Shown here: positions 17,023 to 25,350 of the stretch, piece by piece
Position numbering within the stretch: position 1 is the first letter of the stretch
How the letters are laid out: every line of letters begins with the position of its first letter
NCBI GenBank assembly: GCA_017303875.1
Contig: JAFLBP010000020.1
Coordinates: 1 to 64,000, forward strand
Direction of reading: 5' to 3'
DNA from: Chitinophagales bacterium
Lineage (GTDB): Bacteria; Bacteroidota; Bacteroidia; Chitinophagales; Saprospiraceae
DNA length: 64,000 bases
Notes under the pieces: model-generated
What the model was told of the DNA's origin: nothing
Databases searched by the model: none
The model's input: the letters and a program-made list of their open reading frames with translations, nothing else
Program-made: the position numbers and the translations under genes

Positions 17023-17826
17023 ATGCGCGATTTTTTCTCCTCCAAAGCCAATCGCTTGTGGATTCTGCTTGCAGGCTTTTTTGTTGCCAATGCAATTGTC
17101 GCCGAGTTTATGGGCGTCAAACTCTTTTCCTTTGAAAAAACTTTTGGCTTCCCGGAAGCAAATTTCAGTTTTCTGGGACAAAGCGGTCTGAATTTTACCC
17201 TAACTGCCGGTGTACTGCTCTGGCCGGTAGTATTTATCATGACCGATATTATCAATGAATATTACGGCCCCAAAGGCGTACGCGTGTTATCCTACCTCAC
17301 GGCGGGCCTCATTGCCTATGGATTTTTGATGCTATACTTGGCGATGGATCTGGAGCCGGCCGGATTCTGGCGTACGGCGCATATAAAACCCGGTTGGCCG
17401 CAAGCCGAGCAGGACGCCATGCGTGCGCAGGTGTCGGATTACAACACCGCCTACAATATTGTTTTCGGGCAGAGCCTGTGGATTATCGTTGGCTCGCTCG
17501 TGGCTTTTTTATTTGGCCAGCTCGTCGATGTTGGCGTGTTTCATCGCATCAAGCGCATTACCGGAGAAAACCGGATTTGGCTGCGTGCAACCGGAAGTAC
17601 CTTGGTTTCTCAGTTTATCGACAGTTTTATCGTCGTCTTTATTGCCCTTTATATCGGGCAACAATACCCGTTTTTTCAGGTATTGGCTATTTCCATTATG
17701 AATTACATCTACAAAGGCTTAATGGCCCTTTTGCTCACACCGGTGATTTATTTAGTGCATTACGCCATAGACAACTACCTCGGAAAAGATCTGGCGACAC
17801 GGATGAAAAATGCGGCACAAGGCTGA
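17023..17826 (+). CDS. Queuosine-precursor transporter, YhhQ/VUT family
   Basis: A 267-residue inner-membrane protein of the YhhQ (DUF165, VUT) family, which imports queuosine precursors such as preQ0 for tRNA modification. Several hydrophobic segments are visible: LLAGFFVANAIVAEFMGVK near the start, WPVVFIMTDIINEYYG, then a pair in the middle and at the end. The family signature DIINEYYGPKGVR and the later SQFIDSFIVVFIALYIG are clear. It lies divergently from the hscA-like gene and converges with the peptidase gene, two bases away. No queuosine biosynthesis gene is in the window. Confidence 0.88.
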   Translation: MRDFFSSKANRLWILLAGFFVANAIVAEFMGVKLFSFEKTFGFPEANFSFLGQSGLNFTLTAGVLLWPVVFIMTDIINEYYGPKGVRVLSYLTAGLIAYGFLMLYLAMDLEPAGFWRTAHIKPGWPQAEQDAMRAQVSDYNTAYNIVFGQSLWIIVGSLVAFLFGQLVDVGVFHRIKRITGENRIWLRATGSTLVSQFIDSFIVVFIALYIGQQYPFFQVLAISIMNYIYKGLMALLLTPVIYLVHYAIDNYLGKDLATRMKNAAQG

Positions 17827-17828
17827 TT

Positions 17829-20066
17829 TTACTTCCCTTTTTCCAAATACTGCACGGCGCGCTCCAGCACTTCGTCTTTGCCCGCCCGAATGCCTTTAAT
17901 GGTCGGGCGCACTTCAATATCCGGTTTCAAGCCCGTTTGTTGCAGCTGGGTGCCATCAGGAAACCAGACGGTTTGCCCGCTGAAGGTCAGGTTTTTGTTG
18001 CCTGGAATATTGAAGTTGGTCACGTCGCCATTGGCGCCGGCGGTCTGGCTGCCGATAAATTTAGTGCCGTTGGCTGCCCTGAAAAACAAGCCCGTGTGTT
18101 CGGCCTGACTTTGGGTTGATTCATTAATCAGCATCACCGTTTTGCCTTGGTAATGCATTTGTCCGGGTGCAGGGTTCGGAATGTACTGAATGAACTCCGC
18201 CCAGGTTTCTTCGTTGCCTTCTCCAACATTGCTGCTGAGGGGCGGCACATGGCGATCGAGTCGGGTAAATTTGGCTGCCGGAACACTGTTTCTGCCGCTA
18301 AGGTATGGGCCGATACTCCAGGCAGTGCCTTGCGGATAGCCGCGCATATCAAAAATGATGGCCTTGGTGTTTTTAAACAGTTGAAACATGGAATCGGTCA
18401 TGGATGCCGGCATCCGATCCAGGTCGGCGTAGCCGATTTCCGGCGTGATAAAACGCAAGATGGGCGTATTGGCTCGTCCGGAGCTGTTGGCAAAAAAGGC
18501 CTGTCGGTTTGCGCTGTTGAAGCCCAGTGTTACCTCGCGCACCTTGCCGTTTTTATCCTGAATGGTATAACGCGCCGTTTCCCCATCGGCGCCCCGGAGG
18601 ATACTCGTGGCGCCGATGGCGTTGCCGGCCGATTCATTGGAATAGGCAAAATGTTTTTTGATTTTTTGCATCAGTTGTGCAACCGGTACGCCGTCGCGGG
18701 CAAGCACTAAATCCCCGATGGATACGCCCGCTTTTTTTGCCAAAGAATCATTTATGATGCTGTTTATCACCACTTTATCGTCGATCCACGTACTGCCGAC
18801 GGGCGGGTAGGCGCTGCCACCCATCAGGGAAGAAAGCACCATACTGTTGCGGATAAACCCGTGCCCGTCCTGAATATGCGCATACAGGGCGGCAATGGCT
18901 AAGCTGTATTCAATGGAATCTTTGGCCTGAACGATGGCCGGTAAATAAGCACGCGCCACGGAGTCCCAATTCGCCGACATGAGTTTTTTATTCGGGAAAA
19001 AAGTATTCACCACGGTATAGATTTTGGCGGCGGCTACAGCCCGGTAACCGAGAGTAGGGTAGAAGTTTTTGGCGTATTGGGGCTTTTGCTCTACGAGTTG
19101 CAGAACCGGGATGCTTTGCCGGGCGTCATTATGGTCTGTCCATTCGGTTTTTAATAGTTCAAGGGCACGCTGTTCTAAAGCCTTCGTATCGGCGCCGGGG
19201 AGCAATACATCCGCTTTGAGGTTTTTACCCACACTTATGCTGTATCGAAAGCTGATATCTACACCGGGCATGAGTTCAAAAAGGGTAGCCTCGCTGCGGG
19301 GCACCAACTCTCCGGTACTGATGATACGTGCTTTGCCGGAGGCGTGAAGCCCGACAAAACTTTCCGGCAAGCTCGTCTTAGCCGAACAGATGAATACAAC
19401 CTTCAGCGGCGCTGTGCGTACGCCGCTCAGTGTTTTTGAAGGATTTTGGCGAAAATAGGTGTAATAATTGCCGGAAGTATTGCCCGTTTCGGGACTGAAG
19501 CCACTATGTGCCGGCATGAGTATGCCCGGAATGATGATTTTTCCTTCAAACAAACCTTTGTCTATCTGGCTGTAGCCCAGGTACCATTGCGGGTCCTGCT
19601 CCAGTTCCCGGAGATCAACGATTAAATTGCTGATTGTTTTCAGGGAATCTCCTACTTCTTGTATTTTTTGCAAAACCTGCTGATAATCAGACAGATCGCC
19701 GCCAAAACTCAGGAATCCGGTTGCTGCTTCCCGCCGGAAACTGAACTGGAAAGGTTTGGGTGCAGCCGTTTCTTTACTACTGGCATACGTGAGCGGGTCG
19801 CCGATGACACTGAGCCAGCGATTGAGGGCGCGGATGTAGTCGGCCTCATTGCCGGCGGCGAGTATATCCGGAACGGCGGCGGCATAAGCGGAGTCGAAAG
19901 CGATGTTGCGCGTGAGCAGGTAGGGGTGAAAATAGGTCAAATTGCCCCACAACTGACCAGCTTTAAACAGCCGCTCGGTTTGTTCGGCACTGAGTGGGGT
20001 AGGCGTTTGAGCAAGGAGGCCGAAATGGCACAGGACGAAGCAAAAAAGGACAAAAAAGTGTTTCAT
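17829..20066 (-). CDS. Exported S41-family peptidase with PDZ domain
   Basis: A 745-residue secreted protein with a signal peptide ending GLLAQ. The middle holds a PDZ-like segment (KKAGVSIGDLVLARDGVPVAQLM) and the last third is the S41 catalytic core. The likely nucleophile is the Ser in NESTQSQAE; further on is GSQTAGANGDVTNF, where CtpA-type enzymes would have a catalytic Lys, so this looks like the tricorn-like branch. The N-terminal 350 residues are of a kind seen with large Bacteroidota S41 proteins. The substrate is unknown. It converges with the transporter gene. Confidence 0.85.
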   Translation of the reverse strand: MKHFFVLFCFVLCHFGLLAQTPTPLSAEQTERLFKAGQLWGNLTYFHPYLLTRNIAFDSAYAAAVPDILAAGNEADYIRALNRWLSVIGDPLTYASSKETAAPKPFQFSFRREAATGFLSFGGDLSDYQQVLQKIQEVGDSLKTISNLIVDLRELEQDPQWYLGYSQIDKGLFEGKIIIPGILMPAHSGFSPETGNTSGNYYTYFRQNPSKTLSGVRTAPLKVVFICSAKTSLPESFVGLHASGKARIISTGELVPRSEATLFELMPGVDISFRYSISVGKNLKADVLLPGADTKALEQRALELLKTEWTDHNDARQSIPVLQLVEQKPQYAKNFYPTLGYRAVAAAKIYTVVNTFFPNKKLMSANWDSVARAYLPAIVQAKDSIEYSLAIAALYAHIQDGHGFIRNSMVLSSLMGGSAYPPVGSTWIDDKVVINSIINDSLAKKAGVSIGDLVLARDGVPVAQLMQKIKKHFAYSNESAGNAIGATSILRGADGETARYTIQDKNGKVREVTLGFNSANRQAFFANSSGRANTPILRFITPEIGYADLDRMPASMTDSMFQLFKNTKAIIFDMRGYPQGTAWSIGPYLSGRNSVPAAKFTRLDRHVPPLSSNVGEGNEETWAEFIQYIPNPAPGQMHYQGKTVMLINESTQSQAEHTGLFFRAANGTKFIGSQTAGANGDVTNFNIPGNKNLTFSGQTVWFPDGTQLQQTGLKPDIEVRPTIKGIRAGKDEVLERAVQYLEKGK

Positions 20067-20152
20067 GTAGCATTCTATTTAAAGCCAAATCTCTGACAAA
20101 CATTTTGATTTTCAAAACCCTGCTCAATGCTTCCGCGTCTGCGTGATTGTAT

Positions 20153-20160
20153 TACCTTTG
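20153..20160 (+). promoter_or_regulatory. -7 box for the NTF2-like gene
   Basis: TACCTTTG, 40 bases before the GTG start of the small gene at 20201. Confidence 0.5.
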
Positions 20161-20200
20161 CCGCCGACACATTACACCACCCATTTAAACGCGCTCAAAC

Positions 20201-20590
20201 GTGCAAATTATTCAAAAATACTACGACGCCTTTAACAATCAGGACTGGAATACGATGCTTTCCTGTCTGACCGAAGATGTGCGACATGATGTGAACCAGG
20301 GCGAACGCCAGGCAGGAAAAGAAGCATTTCGCTCTTTTTTGCAAAAAATGGATAGCGCCTACAGCGAAAAAGTTGTCGATCTGGTAATTTTTGAAGGCTC
20401 CACCGGCGACCGTGCTGCTGCTGAATTTATCATTGAAGGGGTTTATAAACAATCGGAACCCGGCCTGCCGCCCGCTCATGGCCAGACGTATCGCCTGCCC
20501 GTTGGCGCTTTTTTTGAAATTCGTCGCGGCCTGATTGATCGCGTAACCAATTATTACAACCTGCAGGACTGGATCAAACAGGTTTCCTGA
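20201..20590 (+). CDS. NTF2-like / SnoaL-like domain protein
   Basis: A 129-residue cytoplasmic protein with the NTF2-like fold: an N-terminal helix (IIQKYYDAFNNQDWNTMLSCL), a DV(R)HDVNQG segment, and the C-terminal FFEIRRGLIDRVTNYYNLQDWIKQ typical of the ketosteroid isomerase-related family. Members act as small-molecule enzymes or binding proteins; no specific activity can be given. The start is GTG 20201. The next gene begins 12 bases after its stop, so the two are probably co-transcribed from the -7 box at 20153. Confidence 0.8.
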   Translation: MQIIQKYYDAFNNQDWNTMLSCLTEDVRHDVNQGERQAGKEAFRSFLQKMDSAYSEKVVDLVIFEGSTGDRAAAEFIIEGVYKQSEPGLPPAHGQTYRLPVGAFFEIRRGLIDRVTNYYNLQDWIKQVS

Positions 20591-20602
20591 TACGCGTTTG
20601 AG

Positions 20603-21211
20603 GTGAAAACCCAATTACAATTTGAGTCGTACAAAGGGCTTGAAATCGCTCGTGTTTTTGAGCCTTTGGCAATGCTTCGGGTAGCCGTTTTTCGCGCATA
20701 CCCTTATTTGTACGAAGGCACGATTGATTACGAACGTACCTACCTGCAAATCTATGCCGATGCGCCCCGCGCCCTGCTTTTTGCGGCTTTTGATGAAGGC
20801 CGTATGGTGGGCGCTACCACCTGTATACCGCTTGCCGACGAAACGCAGGAGGTACAGGCGCCCTTTTTAGCCGCAGGCTATGACTTGTCGCGGATTTTTT
20901 ATTTTGGTGAAAGCATCCTCCTGCCAGAATACCGGGGTTATGGATTTGGGCATCGTTTTTTTGATGAACGCGAAGCCCATGCGCGCAGTTTTGGCACATT
21001 TACTCATACCTGCTTTTGCGCGGTGCAGCGCCCGGAAGACCATCCTGCCAGGCCCGCTGCTTATCGGCCATTGGATGAATTTTGGATGAAACGCGGGTAT
21101 CAACCCGTTCCCGGCCTGCAATCCACGTTCTCCTGGCCGGATTTGGGGGAAACAGTTGCTACGGAAAAAGCCATGCAGTATTGGTCGAGATTACTTTTGC
21201 CTGTCAAATAA
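20603..21211 (+). CDS. GNAT-family N-acetyltransferase
   Basis: A 202-residue acetyltransferase of the GNAT superfamily, starting at GTG 20603. The acetyl-CoA-binding part is visible as FYFGESILLPEYRGYGFGHRFFDEREAHA, which has the R/Q-x-x-G-x-G/A loop as RGYGFG. The acceptor is unknown. It follows the NTF2-like gene closely. The 3' end overlaps the convergent secreted-protein gene by 21 bases. Confidence 0.8.
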   Translation: MKTQLQFESYKGLEIARVFEPLAMLRVAVFRAYPYLYEGTIDYERTYLQIYADAPRALLFAAFDEGRMVGATTCIPLADETQEVQAPFLAAGYDLSRIFYFGESILLPEYRGYGFGHRFFDEREAHARSFGTFTHTCFCAVQRPEDHPARPAAYRPLDEFWMKRGYQPVPGLQSTFSWPDLGETVATEKAMQYWSRLLLPVK

Positions 21212-21895
21212 GATAGACGGCATCTGCTCCGGTTTTCGCGAAACGGTAAGGTCAAGATCATCGAACCAGACATAAACGCCGTTTACAGTTGCATTTTTCG
21301 TTGCTTTCTGCTTACGGGTTTGTATTTTTCTAAAAATTCCGATAGCAAAATACTGGAAATCGCGCGCCGCGATGAATGTAACATCAACTTTTTGCCAGTC
21401 CCAAACATTTGAATTCAAAATAGAAACATCAATGATCTGGTCTTCTTGAAAAGTCTCAGCCTGCTCACAGAGATTATTGTTGCTTAATTTAATTTGAAAT
21501 AAATTCGTAGTATAAATATTTGAATTACTGAGTTTTATATACGCTTCAAATTCACAGGTATCTCCCTTTAGAATACCGGGTTTTATTTCCTGAAAAAGAA
21601 TTTCTGGCAGCCATCCATCCCCTTGATCCTTCAGATAAACGCCTGCCATACCTTTTCCGGAATGCGGTGACGATTGACGCATGGAAAAAGGGAATAACGT
21701 ATGTGCAAAATCGACGGTATTAATACCCCGCCAGGCGTATATCGCTCCTTGGTAACCAAGCCCAATGGTGCAAGAGCCTTGTGTTTGGGCGGAATCAATA
21801 CTTTCAAAACCGGGGTTCAACAAAAGGTGCTGAGCCGGAAGGAAGTTGCTGCACAGCATAAAAGTAACAGGTAGTATCAGGTCTATCGTTTTCAA
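21191..21895 (-). CDS. Secreted protein with jelly-roll-like (carbohydrate-binding-like) domain
   Basis: A 234-residue predicted exported protein of unknown function. A signal peptide ends LPAQ, then comes LLLNPGFESIDSAQ, a pattern found at the start of jelly-roll domains in Bacteroidota surface proteins; the end, NGVYVWFDDLDLTVS, is the matching last strand. There is no sorting tail, so it may be a stand-alone periplasmic or outer-surface binding protein, or a shortened relative of a larger one. The gene is richer in A+T than its neighbours. It overlaps the GNAT gene by 21 bases and diverges from proC. Confidence 0.6.
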   Translation of the reverse strand: MKTIDLILPVTFMLCSNFLPAQHLLLNPGFESIDSAQTQGSCTIGLGYQGAIYAWRGINTVDFAHTLFPFSMRQSSPHSGKGMAGVYLKDQGDGWLPEILFQEIKPGILKGDTCEFEAYIKLSNSNIYTTNLFQIKLSNNNLCEQAETFQEDQIIDVSILNSNVWDWQKVDVTFIAARDFQYFAIGIFRKIQTRKQKATKNATVNGVYVWFDDLDLTVSRKPEQMPSILFDRQK

Positions 21896-21944
21896 GTCAT
21901 TTTTACAGGTAAAATTAACACTGCTTTATTCCCCACACAAGAAT

Positions 21945-21952
21945 TATTTTTG
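21945..21952 (+). promoter_or_regulatory. -7 box for proC
   Basis: TATTTTTG matches TAnnTTTG and ends only four bases before the proC ATG, so a transcript from it would be nearly leaderless. Confidence 0.5.
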
Positions 21953-21956
21953 CCGC

Positions 21957-22757
21957 ATGAAAATTCTGATTCTTGGCAGCGGCAACATGGGCCTGACCTA
22001 TGCCCAAAGTTTTTTGCGCGGGCGCATCGTAACGGCCGAGCACCTGATGATTTTGAGCCGAACTTACGAGAAGGCAAATTTGTTGAGCCAGCAGCACGAC
22101 GGCCATTTTTTCAGCGACCCGCAGTACTGCGTTCCGGATGCTGATTTATTGATTCTTGCGGTAAAACCACAGGATTCCAAGCGCCTTTTCGAGCAAATCC
22201 GGCCTTTTGTACAGCCCGGACAGGTATTTATCAGCATTATGGCCGGGGTGCGTATGCGCAATATTGCAGAGGCACTTGGTGCGGAAAAAATCATACGGGC
22301 CATGCCCAATCTGCCGGCCCAGATCGGCTCCGGCGTCACGGCCTTCACCTCTACCGATGCGGTCACCCGCATAGAATTGGTGATGGTACAAAACCTCCTC
22401 AACACCACCGGCAAAACGCTGTACGTGGAAAATGAGGATATGATTGATGCCTCCACCGCTATTTCCGGCTCGGGCCCGGCATATGTTTACTTTTTTATGA
22501 ATGCCATGATTGAGGCGGCCCAAAAGATGGGTTTCAGTCATTCCGAAGCTGAACTTTTGGTCGGACAAACATTCGCCGGGGCAATTGACCTGTACCACAA
22601 TTCTGATTTAAGTTGCGGCCAGTGGATTGCCAAAGTGGCTTCCAAAGGCGGCACCACAGAGGCGGCGCTCAGCGTTTTTGAAGCAAATGCCCTGCATACC
22701 GACATTATTGCCGGCGCAGAAGCTGCGCTTGCACGCGCGCGGGCGCTTGGTGCGTAG
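21957..22757 (+). CDS. proC: Pyrroline-5-carboxylate reductase
   Basis: This enzyme reduces pyrroline-5-carboxylate to proline with NAD(P)H, the last step of proline synthesis. The start at ATG 21957 places the Rossmann motif ILGSGNMG at the N terminus, giving 266 residues, the normal size. Later segments AVKPQD, RAMPNLPAQIGSG and the signature SGSGPAYVYFFMNAMIEAAQKMG with GGTTEAAL are all present. The frame is open 111 bases further upstream but that stretch overlaps the divergent gene and has no family match. No other proline gene is nearby. Confidence 0.95.
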   Translation: MKILILGSGNMGLTYAQSFLRGRIVTAEHLMILSRTYEKANLLSQQHDGHFFSDPQYCVPDADLLILAVKPQDSKRLFEQIRPFVQPGQVFISIMAGVRMRNIAEALGAEKIIRAMPNLPAQIGSGVTAFTSTDAVTRIELVMVQNLLNTTGKTLYVENEDMIDASTAISGSGPAYVYFFMNAMIEAAQKMGFSHSEAELLVGQTFAGAIDLYHNSDLSCGQWIAKVASKGGTTEAALSVFEANALHTDIIAGAEAALARARALGA

Positions 22758-22870
22758 TTTTTTTTGCCACAGGTTTGGCAATACTGAAAAAATGGCGGTA
22801 ATTTGTGCCCTCACTTATTCCTTTGTCTTTCACCCAGCTCAACAGCAGCACAATAAAGCGTTTTTGCCCT

Positions 22871-23296
22871 ATGATGAACGAATCGATCCAAACGATCATG
22901 TCCCAAAATCTTGTGACGCTCAATCCCGGCAACACCCTGGCCGACGCCCGGGCCTTGTTGATGGAGAAACATATCCACCACGTACCCATTGTTGATGGCC
23001 GCAAATTGGTCGGTATAATCTCTTCCTGGGATATTTTCAAATTGGGTAAATCTACCGAAGAACTTGCAGGCATCATCATTCAGGATGTGATGAAAACCAA
23101 ACTCGCCACCCTGGAACCCGATCAGCACATTGGCGCTGCCGCCGAGGTATTGATGGAGCACCTTTTCCACGCCGTTCCGGTGGTGAATGAAGATAAAGAA
23201 TTGCTGGGTATCGTGACCACGACCGATATTCTGCGCTACGAATACCGCAAGGAATATCCGGAGAATCTGGATAAGTTTGTGCAGGATAATATGTAG
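22871..23296 (+). CDS. CBS-pair domain protein
   Basis: A cytoplasmic protein of about 141 residues made of two CBS domains and nothing else. CBS 1 covers about residues 5-65 (MSQNLVTLNPGNTLADARALL, HVPIVDGRKLVGIISSWDI) and CBS 2 about 72-130 (VMKTKLATLEPDQHIGAAAEVL, AVPVVNEDKELLGIVTTTDIL). Such pairs bind adenosine nucleotides and act as sensors. ATG 22871 or 22874 is the likely start; an upstream ATG at 22805 would add 22 unrelated residues. It sits 113 bases after proC and is followed by a long hairpin. Confidence 0.85.
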   Translation: MMNESIQTIMSQNLVTLNPGNTLADARALLMEKHIHHVPIVDGRKLVGIISSWDIFKLGKSTEELAGIIIQDVMKTKLATLEPDQHIGAAAEVLMEHLFHAVPVVNEDKELLGIVTTTDILRYEYRKEYPENLDKFVQDNM

Positions 23297-23335
23297 TTGA
23301 TTTCCCGGCCGCGAAACGGGTTTCGCACAGATGTT

Positions 23336-23410
23336 ACACAGAAGCCCCACAGCTGTTACGCAGAATTTTCGAATACAAAATTCTGATTAATAGCTGTGGG
23401 GCTTCTGTGT
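23336..23410. terminator. Long perfect hairpin after the CBS-pair gene (CACAGA repeat family)
   Basis: A 19-base arm at 23336-23354 is exactly complementary to 23392-23410, and an inner eight-base pair (AGAATTTT 23362-23369, AAAATTCT 23377-23384) continues the stem. No T run follows, so termination is plausible but not certain. The arm ends ACACAGA link it to the repeats near 36700, 37460 and 44950. Confidence 0.6.
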
Positions 23411-23462
23411 TAAATATTACGTGCCCGGGCGCTACCAAGATGAATAAATATCCCTAAACCCC

Positions 23463-23470
23463 TATCTTTA
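23463..23470 (+). promoter_or_regulatory. Near-consensus -7 box for the secreted protein at 23521
   Basis: TATCTTTA differs from TAnnTTTG only in the last base, 50 bases before the ATG. Confidence 0.3.
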
Positions 23471-23520
23471 CAAGCATCGGAAGAAATACCTGATTTTCAA
23501 CCTGAATTTAATTTATTACT

Positions 23521-25257
23521 ATGAAAAAACTACTACTCTTTTGCCTGAGTGTTCTAGTCATTACATCTTCATTCGCCCAACTCCACGATAATATCTGGTA
23601 TTTTGGTTACGATAACAATTCAGACACCCTTGATCCTTATGGAATATCAGTGTTAGACTTTAATTACAATGTGCCAGCAGTTTATCAGAATATTAAACCT
23701 AATGTCAATTTCAATGGCACTAACACCTCTTTTTCTGATGAGTATGGTAATTTACTGATGTATACAAATGGTGCTCATTTATATGACTCAGATGACAAGA
23801 TTATGAATAACGGATACCAGTTGATGACAGGTCAGGCAAATTCCGGAGAGGTATACCCGCAATATACTTCTATTATACCTTGGCCCGGAAAAGAAAATCT
23901 GTATTTGTTGTTTTATATGGAAGATGCCTGGACGATACAAGGGTTTGTCGCATCCGGTTTGTACTATGCCATTGTTGATCTGTCACAAAACAACGGCTTA
24001 GGTAAAGTGATTAGCAAGCGCAATAAAGTTGTGGAAATAAATCTGTGGATTGGGCATTTGATTCCCGAACGTCATGCCAATGGGCGTGATTGGTGGCTTT
24101 TAGTCAATAAATGGAATACCAATCAGTTCTATAGAATACTGATTGATCCGCGTGGAGTAATAATAGATGGTTTGCAAACGATAGGTGATACTGTTAGGAA
24201 CGGGGCTGGGCAGGCTTGTTTCAGCCCTGATGGTAAAATGTACTGTTCATTTAGCGGCGTTTCCTCTCAAGCAGGAGGCTTTCTGGATATTTATGATTTT
24301 GATCGCTGTTCCGGCTTGTTGAGTAATCACAACCAACTCCACCTCCCTGAGATATGGGGCGGCATCTCCATCTCACCCAACTCCAAATATTTATACCATA
24401 ACCTTGAACTCAAAGCATACCAATACGATCTTGACGCAGCAGATATTTTTGCAAGCCGGGTACAGGTAAGCGATTGGGATGGGGTTACGCTTTCTCCCCT
24501 GGGGTTTCCAACGGGTTTTTACTCTATGCAGGCCGGGCCGGATGGGAAAATTTATGCTACTACGGTAGCTTCGTCACAGTATCTACATGTTATTCATAGG
24601 CCCGACGAACCAGGAGTTGCGTGTCGTTATGAACAACATGGTATAGCGCTCCCTACTTTTAACGCCTTTTCCATGCCCTCTTTCCCCAACTACCGCCAAG
24701 GCCCGCTCGACGGCTCGGCCTGCGATACGCTGGGGCTTGACAACCATCCGGTGGCCCGCTGGCGTTATGAGCAGGATACAACGGATGTACAGCATATTGC
24801 GTTTCGGGACTTATCCTACTTTGAGCCGGATTCCTGGCGCTGGCGTTTTGGCGATGGCTCGCCCGAAGTAAGCGAGCGGCATCCGGAGCACACCTACGCG
24901 CAGCCGGGCAAGTATGAGGTCTGTCTGATCGCATCCAATGCCAACAGCGCCGATACCCTCTGCCGCACGCTTTTTATCGGTGTGACAGCCGAGCAAAACC
25001 CGGAGTTGCAAGCGCAAATAATGGTCGGCCCCAATCCCTTCGGGTCGCGGCTGTGGGTATCGCTGGGTGCGTCGCTGCGCAGTCCGCATTTCCGCCTGTA
25101 CGACCTGCATGGGCGCTTGCTGCGGCAGTCGCCCCTGTCTTTGGGCCTCACAGAAGTCAACACCGCCGGACTGCCGCGCGGCATGTATTTCTGGGAAGTG
25201 CTTTCGGGCGGCGAGCGGGTAAAATGGGGAAAACAGGTTTGTAACGATGAACGATGA
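23521..25257 (+). CDS. Secreted propeller-like protein with PKD domain and type A sorting tail
   Basis: A 578-residue type IX-secreted protein. The signal peptide ends SSFAQ; residues about 20-415 look like a six- or seven-bladed propeller (repeated display motifs such as FSPDGKMYCSFSG and ISPNSKYLYHNLE). A PKD domain at about 425-490 contains WRWRFGDGSPEVSERHPEHTY, and the type A sorting tail begins near 501 with VGPNPFGSRLWVSL and ends in RVKWGKQV. Function is unknown. Base composition changes inside the gene: the first two thirds are AT-rich (22 of 60 bases G+C at 23581-23640) and the end is GC-rich (42 of 60 at 25021-25080). The last codons (CNDER and the stop) lie in an ATGAACG-type repeat. 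Confidence 0.8.
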   Translation: MKKLLLFCLSVLVITSSFAQLHDNIWYFGYDNNSDTLDPYGISVLDFNYNVPAVYQNIKPNVNFNGTNTSFSDEYGNLLMYTNGAHLYDSDDKIMNNGYQLMTGQANSGEVYPQYTSIIPWPGKENLYLLFYMEDAWTIQGFVASGLYYAIVDLSQNNGLGKVISKRNKVVEINLWIGHLIPERHANGRDWWLLVNKWNTNQFYRILIDPRGVIIDGLQTIGDTVRNGAGQACFSPDGKMYCSFSGVSSQAGGFLDIYDFDRCSGLLSNHNQLHLPEIWGGISISPNSKYLYHNLELKAYQYDLDAADIFASRVQVSDWDGVTLSPLGFPTGFYSMQAGPDGKIYATTVASSQYLHVIHRPDEPGVACRYEQHGIALPTFNAFSMPSFPNYRQGPLDGSACDTLGLDNHPVARWRYEQDTTDVQHIAFRDLSYFEPDSWRWRFGDGSPEVSERHPEHTYAQPGKYEVCLIASNANSADTLCRTLFIGVTAEQNPELQAQIMVGPNPFGSRLWVSLGASLRSPHFRLYDLHGRLLRQSPLSLGLTEVNTAGLPRGMYFWEVLSGGERVKWGKQVCNDER

Positions 25258-25350
25258 GTGATGAACGATGAATTTTTATAGGTGGCCTCAGCATGACAAC
25301 CCACCTGAAAAAATTCATCGTTCATCACTCATCACTCATCGTTACAAAAC
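25237..25350. terminator. Repeat-built bidirectional hairpin between convergent genes
   Basis: The arm at 25237-25277 (GTTTGTAACGATGA...) is almost perfectly complementary to 25308-25350, with only a two-base difference and one extra base. An AGGTGG/CCACCT pair extends the stem inward. T runs flank the loop side on both strands. The stop codons of both convergent genes lie inside the arms. Confidence 0.7.
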
